From Ursus arctos (lineage: Eukaryota > Chordata > Mammalia > Carnivora > Ursidae): a DNA stretch of 64,000 bases. The notes under the pieces are model-generated. The model worked only from the letters and a program-made list of their open reading frames with translations. It did not search any database and was not told the origin of the DNA. Both the position numbers and the translations under genes were made by a program. Where the stretch lies: NCBI RefSeq assembly GCF_023065955.2, contig NW_026622930.1, forward strand, positions 15,911,449 through 15,975,448, given 5' to 3'. Positions 20,889-33,300 of the stretch are shown here, one piece after another; the first letter of the stretch is position 1; each line of letters begins with the position of its first letter.

Positions 20889-23334
20889 GCTGGAGCAGGG
20901 GTCTCATCTCTATCTGCAGGTTGTGGCTGAACCCTCGGCCACCCTCTGCTGGATCGCATCCATTGCTCACACAGAGCTCGCATCTTCACTGTGCACCCCG
21001 AGCGAGGCAGGGAAATGCAGGAAAGGGACATCTGCTTTGGTATCACACTTTCTTATTTTGTCTCCAGAAATTCTACGTGAACTGGGGAACAGAGTTCTTA
21101 CCCTCATCTGTTCTTCATCACGAAGTTTGTAATTCACATTTGTAAAATGAACATTCCTTCAAGTCTTTCAGACATCTCTATTTTCTCAAACCATCTCTTT
21201 ATGTCCCGTTTGCTTAATTTTTAAAAAGTGTGCTCACCAAGCCCTTCTGAGGTCAGCTTTCTGCAGTCTGAGAAGCAAGTGGTTCGAAAGAAAAGAGTAC
21301 TTATTTCGGTCCGAGACTCCTCTGTGTTCCTGAACCGTATCAGTGATTTTGGAAGGTAAGAACCAACAACAATACCAATTAAAGAAAAGTAAAAGAAACA
21401 AAGAAAATTTGAGATTACTCTGTGATCAGTGTGGGTCCACTGGGATAGCTGTGGTCTGAGTAAAAGAGGGTCACAAACCAGGGTGTTAAAATTATGAACT
21501 CTGGTAAAGAATGAAGGTTTTCTGTTGTCCCAGCTTGATATCATTCCCTATCACTGGTAAGCACTGGGAATATAGTAAGTTCACCCACTGTTTCAGTCGA
21601 AAAATATGTCCTGAAAATTGCATAGTAAAATAGATTAACAACTATCCTGCCTATATTCTCTCATTAGGTATTAGATTTCACACATTTCTGGAGAAAGATA
21701 AACCTAGCATGCTTATGGATTTTTTTCTTTAAGCAGACCTAAATGGTTTTATAAGGTCTGTCATTGGAAACCAATATGAAGGAGCGAGAGAAAGAAATCG
21801 ACCTGCTGCCACATGAGAGACCTGAAATATTAGATCGTTCCCGGAACGCAGGGACCAGTGAGCATGCCAACCCACTCTCAGCTAAACTCGGATGGAGGCA
21901 AGAGTGACAGCTATTTATTACGACAGAAAACAGGGTATGCACTTTAAAGATCAGCAACATGATGTAAATATTGACTCGTCTCAATTTTTAAGCTGATGAA
22001 AGGGTGTTTGTAATGTTAAACCCTCCTTCTGCAAATCGGTCCTGTCAACACAGGATGGTGGGAGGGGTGGATATTGACAAGAAATGAGAAAGGGTTTTGC
22101 CGACTGAGTATTTGTGCTTTTTCTCATTTAAAATACATGGAGATAAGTTTCTAAGTCCCCGTGGAGAAGTAGAGAGCAGGGCTCTCAATTTCTGGAGCGG
22201 ACTTACATTCTCTCACTCTCTCCCGATAAAGGAAGGACCTCACTAAATCACGTTCATCCTGGAGAAAGATCACTGTGCTTATATTTTAGCACGATGATTC
22301 CTATTTAACTTCGCCAAATGAAAAGATTCATCTTGATTTCTCCTTTGAGTACTTCCTGGAGATTTTCAAATTTGGTGTTTGAAGAAAGTACTAGAAACTT
22401 AGAAGATGGCATCTGGGTCCTGCTCTTCTGACTGGCTGTGATAAAATCCTCTTTCCCTGTGGTAGAAAGAGATTTCCTCTAGGGTGGGCAGAGGAAATCC
22501 TTTTGTTTTCTTGGCTAATTTTACTGACTCATGAGGGCATCAGTAGTTCACTTATCTCAGCGTCTCTGACTTCTTATCTTTAAAGGGCAAAGCATTTCCC
22601 TGACGCCCGCCTTAAGTCATTGTGTTAGGACTTGATTTAGAAGGACACAGGTTAGCAGGCTTTAAAAGTGAAGCTGCTACAAGCTTTAAGTTTTCGTGCA
22701 CTCGGATTTCTCTGCCACTCTCCTCTGATGAATGCCACGGGGGCCTTAGGGTACATCCAGAGTGGTACTGTTTCAAGATAAATGAATTGCAGAATACAGT
22801 CAGTCAAGCACATGCACTGTCTTGTCAAAGGTACATAAAAATGAGATTCAGGTTATACTCCAGAACACTCTGTGCTTCTATACTACTCTATGTCCCAAGT
22901 ATAAATCATACAGCAAATTCTGGGTCCAAAGGTAACAACCTCTGACCCATTTTGGTTTGTGGTGGGGGCACCTACCAGCCATGGAAGGCCACTCGGCTTC
23001 ACGGAGGAAGGACGGTATACTGAGGTGAAGACCATAGCTGCAGGATTGCGTGGGGGAGTAGGTCAGATTATTATCAAGGGATGGCTCACCATGGGCAAAG
23101 GGTCTCCGAAGCAGTCTTTCCTGACAATTTCTTCCACATTCTTCTGATCTGTTTAGTAAACCATTGGAGCCTCAGTCCTGAGTCTGGACATACGTTTGGC
23201 AAATTAACATTTGAATTTGGGGCAGTTTGTCAACTGGATGCTGAGGGGGGTGGGAAAGAGGAAATTGAAAGGGTACCTGTCTACGAAATGAGAGAAGGAA
23301 TGCATGAGGGTAAGGTTACAGACCTACTTGCGGT
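20886..23334. other. Unique noncoding stretch, low in repeats
   Basis: No mobile element or exon is recognised over 2.4 kb. Several frames of 60-107 codons occur (for example 21221-21544 minus, 22622-22945 plus), none with a domain, signal peptide or paired splice sites. Composition is more balanced than the rest of the window. Confidence 0.45.
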
Positions 23335-23405
23335 TAAGTTCTCGCTGTCCTGTGATGACGTCAAGCAAGTTTCCCAATCTCTTTGAGCCTTAGTTTAAAA
23401 CCCTC
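23335..23405 (+). mobile_element. Short MIR-like relic with a CRE palindrome
   Basis: 'aagcaagtttcccaatctct' followed by 'ttgagccttagttt' resembles the middle of a sense MIR. Only about 70 bases match, so the family call is weak. A perfect TGACGTCA palindrome lies at 23356-23363. Confidence 0.33.
23356..23363. promoter_or_regulatory. CRE palindrome TGACGTCA
   Basis: A full-length cAMP-response element, the high-affinity CREB/ATF site, which contains a CpG that tends to be lost by methylation decay in unconstrained DNA. No TATA box or CpG island is adjacent, so a promoter is not claimed. Function is inference; eight bases can occur by chance in 64 kb. Confidence 0.3.
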
Positions 23406-24469
23406 TCTCATCCTCCTTCTCTCTCTCTCTCTCTCTCTCTCACTATCATCTCTACCTCTGTCTCTCTCTTCATCTCTGTCTCTATCTCAGCAGCTTCTGT
23501 TTGATTAGTAGTATTTACCAATTTCCTTGGGGAAGTAATCCCACCGAGGCGGATTCAAGCCACTAATGTGGAGCCAGTGAATGTGGATTTGGGACAATGT
23601 GTCCACAGATGGCTCAGAGCAGCTGGTGTGAGCAGTCCTGGCACACACTGCCGGGCCAATGAGGGTTGGGTTAGGATGCAGGTGCCCTTACAACAATTAT
23701 GTCAAACAGAAGGTGCATAACTCTAGAAACTGTGAGAAACATCTCTTGACTTAAGACCATGAGAAAGCTGTGTATCCATCCTGGGATCAAGACTAGGTTC
23801 TTATGGATGCAAAGGGTGGATAATTTATAAGAAGTTGGGCAAATCTAGGTAATTTGTAGCTGGTAAACATTGTTCCTGACTTTCTTAAGAACAGATTTAA
23901 TTACATTTAACCATTTTCAGAAAAATGCCAGGCTCTGGGTTCACTTCTGCCAATACTGTATTGTCCCTTCTTCCAAACTGTTCATGGGCTCTTGGAGAAT
24001 ACAGATACCCAAAGTCATAGCAGACTGATATAGCAGTGGGTATATAGCAGATGGGTAAGGGATGGAGTCAATGTCATTACAAGGTAGCAGACCACTCAGT
24101 TTACCTCGGGTAGCTCAAGGCACTATTTAAAGGGGAGTAGAGACTTTATTTAATCTTAAAGAATGAGTAGGAATTTGATGAGGCATTTAAGGCAAAGACA
24201 GTATTACTCCAGACACAGAGAAAGGGGAACAGTGTGGTGTGACTGGGGATCTGACAGCATCTCAGTTTAGATGGGATATAGAATATTAGCGAGGAGTGTT
24301 CATCCATGAGCAATGGAGAGGTAGGAGGGGGCAAGTCCTCAAGGTTCTGTACACCTGGCACAGAAGAATATGGCTTTTATCTTATAAAAATGGCTACACA
24401 GTGGCAAGCAATGACATCACATGACTCATGTGGGACAACAGGGAGCCATATAGATGACCCCATAAATCT
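23406..24469. other. Unique noncoding stretch with a TC tract
   Basis: A (CT)n run lies at 23418-23441 and a looser pyrimidine region continues to 23490. The rest shows no repeat family or exon. Confidence 0.45.
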
Positions 24470-24740
24470 CTTATTTGGCTAATGTGCTCTCCATACAACT
24501 AACTCTTCTTGCACCTAATTCTCAGGTTAATCATCACCTCCACAGAGAAGACTGCCTTCATTGTCCTATTGACTTAGGTTTTTATAGAGCTTCCAATAAA
24601 AACAATTTTCTGTTTTCACATTTCAGTTTCAGGTTATAAAGGATATATTGCATTTGTTTTCCTTCATCTGAATTTAATTCTGACCTTAAATATCCATCCT
24701 CCTAGGAGGATGAGAATTCAAGTATAGCCGTTTTAGAGGT
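24470..24740 (+). mobile_element. Probable L2 relic, sense
   Basis: The segment 'cacctccacagagaagactg' followed by 'ccttcattgtcc', then 'cctaggaggatgagaattca', follows the order of an L2 3' region (end of the ORF, then the 3' UTR). Diverged; by-eye call. Confidence 0.43.
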
Positions 24741-26124
24741 TTTTTGCTCCAACAGTTCTAGAAAGTTCCTGGGATAATCCATTGCACAGGAATGTTAGGG
24801 AGATTCCTCAGGTCATAGGATCCCTCTCTTCCCAGCCTTACTTTCCCTGTTGCTTTTTTTTGCTTTATGTGAAGGACATGGAGAAATTAGGGCCCAGCCT
24901 CCATGTATAGCACACAGCCATTCATTCTCAGATACTACCACCCCCTGGGGCTCTTCCTGAGAGTGTGGGGAGTCTCTCTTAGGGAGAGACTCGGTTCCTC
25001 TCCAAGGCTCCAGAAATCACAGGCTTCTTCTATTTCAAATAAGATAGAAAGGAAAACACAGGAAAAGATACACAATTATTTTTTTTTAATTTAGTCAGAT
25101 TTTTATTGTTTTGGGGTGTATGCCCCCACCTGCTAGGCTGAGGACCTTGGGGGAACAAGCTCTCCTTGTTCCTCAAGCCACTGGCACAATGCCTGATGTA
25201 CAACTAGGTTTTTATGAATATGTGTTATGTAATTTAATTTATTTTAACTCACTAAAGACATTTTTACTAACTGAATTTTGCCAAAAAAAGAAACCTAAAT
25301 ATAATTATTTGGTGCTTAACAAGTATTTTACAACGAAAGAGTTGCAATAATCTTAAACATTCTGACTAGTTTCACTCACCACATCACATGTGAGTGTTGT
25401 TATAAAACATTTGTGAGACAAAAACTGAAAGGTCAGGAGTTCTAGATTCACTCTCCCCTTTCTTTGAAACAAGATATGAGGGTCCCTAAATCATGCATAT
25501 AATGGAGTCTTTATGTTAGTTATCTACCTCCCAAGAAGACTGATTTTCTTAAACCTCTTTAAACTAAAATACTACACTGGTTTAAAAAAATATATAAAAG
25601 GACACCGAAATAAAGTTTCTAAACCCTCCCCTTATATTGAATTTTCCATATAAGTGTGAACGATTAAAGATACTGATTTTTTCTTCCCACAAATTGATGG
25701 CCTTAAAATGCTCATTAACTGGAAGTTATATGGGTGTATAGCTAGTCAATACGGGGCAGACTCGCCAGTGACAGGCAGAAAAGTTCACGGTTAGCATAAA
25801 ACCAATGAAATTGACCAGAACTGCACTTGGAAACCACTCTTAAGTTAGAAAATTTTTATATTTTTTTGTGCTCTGATATCTTTCAACTCAGAAAAATCAC
25901 CTTTCCCCACTTTAAGTGATCCAGAGAAGGGTGTTATTTTATAAGGCTGCTCGTAAGATTTTGATTGGCAGCCTTTCCCAGGTCCAAAAGCATTCATAGG
26001 TGTTTTCATAATCATTTCACCGAATTAATTATGCTTGACTGTTCAACAATCACCTATACTAACCTCCTTTCTATCGTGATCTTTATTTTGTAGGCATGCA
26101 GCTAGTATTTTCTCCTTTGGACAC
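24741..26124. other. Mostly unique noncoding stretch
   Basis: Apart from a possible L2 tail at 25125-25230, nothing is recognised. Frames at 24903-25094 and 25111-25350 have no support. Confidence 0.45.
25125..25230 (+). mobile_element. Possible L2 3' tail
   Basis: 'ggaccttgggggaacaagct' followed by 'ggcacaatgcctgatgtac' and 'tttttatgaatatgtg' resembles an L2 3' UTR. Short and diverged. Confidence 0.38.
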
Positions 26125-26290
26125 ATGTGGTGTTATGAAAAAGGGCACCCACTTTGGATTTGGAAAACTTTGTATTGCTGGCAGAAGAACTTGGGCAAAT
26201 CTCCATGTCATTCAGCCTCAGCTTTCTCTGAGATAATCACACTCACTCTTGGAGTCGTTTTCGAGATCAAAAAATTCAAAGGTAGTAGTC
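26125..26290 (+). mobile_element. MIR relic, sense
   Basis: Order of blocks 'ttatgaaaaagggcaccca', 'aacttgggcaaatctcc' and 'cattcagcctcagctttc' matches the 5' half and core of a sense MIR. The 113-codon frame at 26125-26466 overlies it and is not a gene. Confidence 0.5.
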
Positions 26291-29200
26291 TGAAAATTAC
26301 TCTGGACAGAGTCCTGATCATTGCCCAAATGGAGGGGTCCCTGAGGCCTCTTCAAGCCTCTGGAGGATATGTGGGAGTGTCCATGTCTTTGTCTCAACTG
26401 GTTCATCTCCACTATAACATCCCCCCAGCTTGTATCAATTGTAAAATAGACTGGTCTTCTGTGTGATTTTTTGCTTAGAGTAAGATTCTGCTCTTAAAAG
26501 TGTTTTTGAATATTGCTAAATGAATATATACAAAATACCGTGTGGAGAGTAAAGAAATGTTATTCTGTTATCTTTAACTATTCTCAGTGGGTTCCACTAC
26601 TAGCAATAAATAATAAATTTAAGAAAATGATTTGTGAATGTAAAAATATTTCAATTTCTTTTGACCTGGCTGCCCAAATTGTATAGTTCATACCTTTTAA
26701 GTCTTCAGCTTTGTAGCTCAGTACTAATTGTTATGCTTGATCAAATGTGACTTATGCATGTGTATGTTTCAGCATTGATTTTTAAAGACCGATTAACACC
26801 ATCCAGGGGGCTGGCTGATCAGCCAGTAAGAGCGTCTGTTGCTTCTGCTTACGTAACTGTGATCTGAAATACTTGTTTTAAGAAAAATAAACCTTAAAAC
26901 CAAGAGTGCATTACAAGGATAATTCTTAATATTCAGTGTAATATAACAGTTGGCACATTCATTTAATTTGAGCTTTAAGTTGAGTTTACAAAATCTGATG
27001 TTGTTCAGAGGTTGTACATACAGACTTTATAGTTTTAATACAACCGTATGATAATCCCAAAGTCCCGGATCTTATTTGTCTTGGAAGAGTGACACTCACC
27101 ATTTGGACACATCAATATTGACCTTGGATTTTTTGGAGTACTTTTGCCAGGACTCTGGGCTTTCAAAGACCATGTTTTCGGGAACAAGGTATTTACTGAA
27201 AACAGTGTACTGTTTCAATAAAAAAGGGACATCAACTAGACTTACCCTTGTAAATTAGAAGCTTGACAGTTCAGATGGGCACACAGCTATTCTGTGGATG
27301 ACTCTGGCTTTTGAGCAGGTCTTCATCTCCGTGTGAGGTAAATCACATTGGTCCTGCAAACGTTCTTCGATACACAGAGACTGATGTGACATGTATGCAG
27401 TAGCCTAGACACAGATTTAAGTTCTCTTACATTTTTTTCTTTTTTTAGTTCATTTCACTCTCATCTTTCACTTCCTTAAATATCATCAGGGAAGATAGTT
27501 ACCTCCACCAACACAGATTGAAAGAGACACCAAACAGATGTCACTTAACTCCTACAGAAGAACGCAGGGCTGGAGAAACACTACATAGCTGTTGTAATTC
27601 AACAGCTGAATGCCAGTCAAGAAATCAGTTCCTAGAGCGCCAAGAAATCATTTTGCAAAGAAAGGGGTTCTGAGGACCAAGGAGGGGGGATGATGACTCT
27701 GAGTTTTGAACTAGGATAAATAATCCTATTCACATAGGCCAATATACTGTCTTCACTGTTTAAATTATGTTGCTATGTTTTATAGGGGAATTCTGTTAAA
27801 TAGAAAATGATATGACTAAATCAAGCAGACAGAGACCAGGGAGAAGAGGAAGGAGGGAAAAGTGAATAGAAGAAGCAGAGAGAAAGGATGGGCAGCTCTG
27901 TGAATTAGAGACTGTAAGGAGAATAACGGATGTTTGAGGAGAAGACGGGCAGCCGCCATGTGCAATGTGACATTTGCTGGGAGGTAATCTGGGGACAACA
28001 AAGCTGCAGAAAACATTTCCATTTTGTGTTACTCTATCAAATGGAGATAAGGAATTATATATACATTCATGGTATATCTACAGATTATATTCTTATATCC
28101 TTACAGAAACTCTCAAGAATTAAGAGGGTGGCATTTCTTGTTCTCCTCATGGTCAGTATGAGAAAACAGGTCTAGGGAGTCACTGTCTCTGGAGGTCACC
28201 TAATTCATAAAAGCCAAAGCCAACTCTTCCAAACCCTGCTTTCTTTCTGCCTCTTACGCCAAGTGGCCTGCTTGTGTCCTTTCTTCTCTTACAGAGATCA
28301 TATTTAATCAGTCTGAAGAGTGGAGAAAAACACTTTGGCAACCATAATCCGAAAAAAAATATTAATAACCCTGGCAGGAACACAGCATATTCATACACTC
28401 CACCTGTAATCTGAGGGAAAACAGTGTCTCCCTTCTATGGATATTAGGTGCCCTGTGAAGCAGGAGATGAGCAGAATATTGTTTTTATGGACAACTTCAC
28501 ATTAAGCTGTGTGGGCCTATCAACAAGGAAGGGAAGCATGAGTTGAGGCTGTTCACCTGATAGCTTTATTAGGAACTAGACCAAAGCCAGGTGGATGGTT
28601 GTTTCCCTAAACTGTATGACTTAGAATTCATTTTGCATCAATATTGATTATACAGTATATATGTGCTTCTGTTGATTAGATGACTGCTTCACTGAAGTTT
28701 CCTGGAGACTAGGAAAATGCACTTTGAAATGAGTTTTATTTGCTTCCTCCTCACATAATGAGATATTTCATCTTTTTCCTTCAACTAGTCCAATGAAATT
28801 ATTGCCAGAAAATAGAATTTGGAAGGGCTTTCCTTAATTCTGTCTTCTTCTTGGCATAATCAGAGCCTAAAATCCTGAGTATCAAGAAACCTTTTCTATC
28901 CCATTTTGTATTTAGGAACCGAAAAAGTGTTGGCTTATTGTTGGTTTTGCTGGATATATGTCCTGAAAATTTTCACAGCAAGTACATGTCAAAAAGACAG
29001 AGTAAGCTTACAATTAATTGATGTAATAGAGGGCCTTTTTGGCATAATAATTGCTTTATCTATGCATGTTAAGGTTTTGAAAACTCTAACAAAAAACAAG
29101 GATTTCTATTATTTTAAATATTATTCCCACGTCTGCCACGAAAATTTTTCCTTAATTGATTTTCTTAAGGTTTTGTTAATGATATCTTTATTTGTAAAAT

Positions 29201-30259
29201 TCTCTCTCATATCACACAAGAGTTTCTTTCAATTTTAATGAAACTAACTGTAATTGATGTATCACTTTGGAGCACTGCAATTCACATTATCCCTGGTTCT
29301 AATCTCACTTTAAAAATCAAAATACTGTGTGATACAATTAGAAAGGGCATGAGATAACCTCAATCTTTTAACTCAAGTGCAACTCTTCATGCTGATCTGA
29401 ACATCAGGCTTCCGTTTGCTCTGGTTTTAGAGATGACTCATCTTAAAAAAAAAAATAGTGCCTAACATTGTCTTTCCCACTGCCTATAACTCATTCTTAA
29501 TCCTTAGCTCATAAATCAGAGCTTTCACCTTTCTCAGCTTCTGAAAACAAATCCAAACCTTCATAAATGCATTTTCTATTGATCCAGCACTTATGAAAAC
29601 CTTTACCTTTTAACCAGGGTCTACCATTCATACCTAACTCCCAGATAAATCGCAATTTCAAACTGAGATGAGCTGAACTGGTTTAAACACAATCTGAAAT
29701 GGCACCCCCTTTCATGGGAAAACAGTTGGGATTTGAAGGAAAAAACGAGTTTGAAAAAACAGTCCCGTGTTTTCCTTAAATAACAAAGGGAGATTTTTGC
29801 ATTGTACATTTTTAGGGGATGCATTTAATCAGGGGAGGAAAACAGAAAGAGGTCATTCTGTTGAAGTTGGAGTGAGCTCAGAGAAAGTCTAAAGATCATG
29901 AAATGATGCAAGAGCACACGGAGAATTTTGCCTGGCTGGACAGAGCAATGACGCTGCAGAGTGACAGACTGCCTTATTAGAAGAGATTGGGGAAGGACAA
30001 GTGGAAAGGTCTTAAATTTAAGTTGAACAATGATGCAAGAGGTGGTAACTGTACTTCTTTATGTGAGGAATGCTGTCACGGGGTCCTGTAGTGCAGGCCA
30101 GAGAAAGATGGTTTGGCATAAGACCAGTGACTTCTGGAAGGTCTGTGGAGTGCTGGGGAGAGAATATAAGAGATGCAGCGTTGGAACCATCATGTAAAAC
30201 AACCTTTGGTCAGAGTCCTGCTGTTTGTCAAACTTTTCCATAGGACATCCCAGTTTGTT
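26291..30259. other. Long unique noncoding stretch
   Basis: About 4 kb without a firmly recognised mobile element or exon. At 26805-26905 a sequence beginning 'gggggctggctgatcagcc' and ending 'aagaaaaataaaccttaaaa' has a faint CAN-SINE-like outline. The frame 28906-29238 (110 codons) is AT-rich and featureless. Nothing else stands out. Confidence 0.42.
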
Positions 30260-30298
30260 GAAAGAAAGAAAGAATGAATGAATGAATGAATGAATGAA
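30260..30298. repeat. (GAAA)n-(GAAT)n microsatellite
   Basis: Three GAAA units pass into about six to seven GAAT units. It produces the 'HSFIHSFIHSF' artefact in minus-strand translations. Confidence 0.92.
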
Positions 30299-31410
30299 CA
30301 AATATCTTCTTGGTTACATAGAATAAGTTGGGAGGCCGAGAATTGTTTTATTGTCAATAGATAAGTTGTGGGAAGACAATATCTAGGAAATAGGCAGAAT
30401 GAACTAAAGGATGGTGCAGTGGACTTGTTTTGAGTCGTATGTCCTGCATAGCTCAGGATATGACCAAGTGCAGAGAATTCAGACTGATTTAGGAAAGCGC
30501 CTGTGTTCATGCCTGGGGAGACATGGTCTAAAATTTTCTGTAAATTGAAACTTGTGTTTTGGCACACAGTGGAAGGTAGTATTCCAGAGTTTTGTGAAGT
30601 ACTCAGAGAAATTACTTCTTTCCCACTCTCACATGAGCCACATCAACAGAAAAACTGTGAAGTTCACTGGGGACAGAGAGAGTATCATCTTTGCCTGCCT
30701 TGCCCTCTTCCAGATCCAGAAACTTCACATTTTAACAAAATCTCTGTTGAAATTAAAACATTTTGGGGAACCCAGCTGAACAGTTCTAATGAATATTAAT
30801 GATAAAATTATAATTGAACAACAGGATATTTTATCTAAATCGGGACAGCGAAACTTTTAACACACATATTCATACACACAGAGAATTTTAATTTTTAATT
30901 GTTTTTTGGGGGGATGGCATTGCCTTGCTCTGTAAATGTCAATAGCTGCTACCAGCTTCCGTCAGCTAGAAGCTGTCTGTGGAAGCAATATGTGTAGGAA
31001 ACACCAATGCATTCAATCAACTGTCTTGTAAGTCAATTTACTGGCCATCTTTTATTTTGCACTCAAACTTATTACTCATGTAACCCAAACTTCACAATTC
31101 TGAGTCCTACCACAGGCAAAAGCTCTATCTTCCCTACCTTTCTTATATTTATTTGGTTCGTAGGCATACTTGAATCTTGGCCTTTGGGAGAGAAGCTGTC
31201 TTTGCATGTAAGTTTGCTACAAGTGACAAAATAATAACATAAAATAAAATCTGTGTTAACAATAATTTAAGAATGATTAATCTCTTCTAAACACAAACAA
31301 TTAAATCTGTTTTTGAATTTAAATACCTGCCTTTCCTAGTTCAAACCACTGCACTGAAAACCTTTTGGACTGCTCAACTACATAAAATAGGCTCAAAAAT
31401 TAAATATTCC
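30299..31410. other. Unique noncoding stretch
   Basis: No repeat or exon is recognised. Frames 30190-30567 (minus, 125 codons) and 30503-30799 (plus, 98 codons) have no domain and overlap each other on opposite strands. Confidence 0.45.
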
Positions 31411-31476
31411 CTTCTTCTTCTTCTTCTTCTTCTTCTTCTTCTTCTTCTTCTTCTTCTTCTTCTTCTTCTTCTTCTT
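31411..31476. repeat. (CTT)22 triplet repeat
   Basis: Sixty-six bases of uninterrupted CTT, i.e. GAA on the minus strand. This is the repeat type that forms intramolecular triplexes and expands in Friedreich ataxia. Twenty-two perfect units without interruption suggest an unstable, polymorphic locus. It is not within a recognised SINE tail. Confidence 0.97.
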
Positions 31477-32017
31477 GTTTTAAAAAAAGGAAAAAGCTTC
31501 TTGCAAAAATTTACACGAAAATAAATTGCTCAAATAAACAATTGAGCAGATAAGATTTTGTTTCTTTTTTAGTTACACCACGACATGTTGCAAAATGTCC
31601 CATATGATGATGGATTTATTTAATTCCTCAATAGGTCTAATAATTTTTGTTTCACACATCAGAGACTACTTTATCAAATAAATGCATTTGATCTTCCTGG
31701 CGAACTTCTCTTGGTTATTGCTATGTCAAGGAGACAGATAAAAAAAGATATGGAGATTTCAGCAATAATTAATAAGCATGATCTAATAAGCAGATGGCAA
31801 TTCTGGGGAAAAAAAAAAACAGAATAGACACCCTCTTTGACCAAGATGGTAGATTTTACTATTGTTTCCAATCATAGGATCCCTCACCTATAAGAGTATT
31901 ATTTCCAACTGTGTCATGTCTCCAGGAAGAGTGAATCTATGTTCTCGCCCCAGTGTCAGGATTGGTTAATAACTTGCTTTGTGTAAGATATGTAAGCAAT
32001 CCAGAAACAAAACAGTT
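31477..32017. other. Unique noncoding stretch
   Basis: Nothing recognised; A-rich runs at 31808-31820. A 65-codon minus-strand frame (31674-31871) has no support. Confidence 0.5.
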
Positions 32018-32037
32018 AAGAAAAAACAATAATTTGG

Positions 32038-32257
32038 GGCACCTGGGTGGCGCAGTTGGGGCGCCTGGGTGGCACAGTCATTAAATGTCTGCCTTTGGCT
32101 CAGGGCATGATCCCAGTGTTCTGGGATTGAGCCCCACATCAGGCTTCTCCACTGGGAGCCTGCTTCTTCCTCTCCCACTCTGCCTGCTTGTGTTTCCTCT
32201 TTCGCTGGCTGTCTCTCTCTGTCAAATAAATAAATAAAATCTTAAAAAAAAAAAAAA
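32038..32257 (+). mobile_element. CAN-SINE (bear/pinniped type) with duplicated head
   Basis: A plus-strand SINE whose tRNA-like head occurs twice in tandem: 32036-32057 and 32058-32079 are 22-base copies differing at three positions. The body is the 'cttcttcctctcccactctg' type, ending 'caaataaataaataaaatct' plus a long A-run. Target-site duplications lie at 32018-32037 and 32258-32278, nearly identical. Because both heads lie inside a single pair of duplications, the doubling is either an internal event or came with the inserted copy, not a second independent insertion. Confidence 0.94.
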
Positions 32258-32278
32258 AAGAAAAAACCAATAATTTGG

Positions 32279-32649
32279 CCACGTGGTGTGGTTTGGCCTC
32301 AGGTGTTTCTGTTCTTTGCCATGAGGTCATTATGTCCCAGATGGGTATTGCTCTTCACCGGTGTTTCTGGAATGAGAAGAATGAGAGGTCAGCTGTGCCT
32401 AGAATTGTTGAATACAATGGAAGCTGATGCTTAGCTCTTAATGTGAATGAAGAAAAAAATGTTTTGTTGTTGCTATTGCAAGCTGCGTACAACTGGGAAT
32501 ATTTGTTATTATAAAAGAAGCCGACTGATACAAGTCCATTGAACCTTTACTTATGTTGACCATGTCCTAACATATAAAGTGATCCTCAACAAATTTTACA
32601 TATAGCCAATTGTATCTGAGGCAATTAATTTAGATAATTTTAAAAATCT
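32279..32649. other. Unique noncoding stretch
   Basis: Nothing recognised before the first plus-strand L1. Confidence 0.45.
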
Positions 32650-32715
32650 TTATGTATTTGAACCAGAAATGGCATTAATAATGCATGGATCCAAGAAAAC
32701 ATCAATGGAATTTTT

Positions 32716-32926
32716 AAAAAAATTTTAAAGATTTTTTATTTTAGAGAGAGAGCAAGCACATGAGCAGGAGGAGGGGCAGAGGGAGAGAGAGAGAATTTCA
32801 AACACACTTTGTGCTGAGTACTGAGCAATGAGCTCATCACGGGGCTCAATCTCACGACCCTGAGATCATGACCTGAGCTGAAATCAAGAGTAGGACACTT
32901 AATCGACTGAGCCATCCAGGCACCCC
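32716..32926 (-). mobile_element. CAN-SINE (older type), minus strand
   Basis: Reverse-oriented SINE with 'gagagagcaagcacatgagc', 'ctgagatcatgacctgagct' and the head end 'gagccatccaggcacccc'. Target-site duplications tggaattttt at 32706-32715 and 32927-32936. It lies near the 5' end of the old L1 copy. Confidence 0.92.
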
Positions 32927-33300
32927 TGGAATTTTTTTTTTTTAATATTCAGAATTGTAATGACAATGTAATATTATATCAAAGCCATAGGGATACAGCA
33001 AAAGAAGTAACCTGAGGATAATTTTCAGTCCCAAATGCTTATATTAGAAAATAAGAGAGTGAAAAACAAATGACTTAATTTTTCAGTTTAAGAAATTAGA
33101 AAAAGCACAATAGAATAACTAAAGTACAAAGAAGAAAACATAGATAAAAGCAAAAATCAACTATGAAATAAAAAGAATACATAATCACAAAAGTTGGTTC
33201 CTGGAAATGCCTAGTAAAACAGACAAACCTCTGGCACAATTGGTCAAAACAAACAAACAAAAAAATGAAGACAAAAAAGAAAAAAGAAAAAGAACTAGTA

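Noticed and set aside
20719..21046. Frames with VCVCVCV and EREREKE repeats
   Set aside because: Translation of the TC/CA microsatellite.
26125..26466. A 113-codon plus-strand frame
   Set aside because: It overlies an MIR relic, lacks a Kozak-like or splice context and has no domain.
26805..26905. A faint CAN-SINE-like outline (gggggctggctgatcagcc and an A-rich end)
   Set aside because: The body is missing, no target-site duplication is visible, and the similarity to the SINE head is too low to call.
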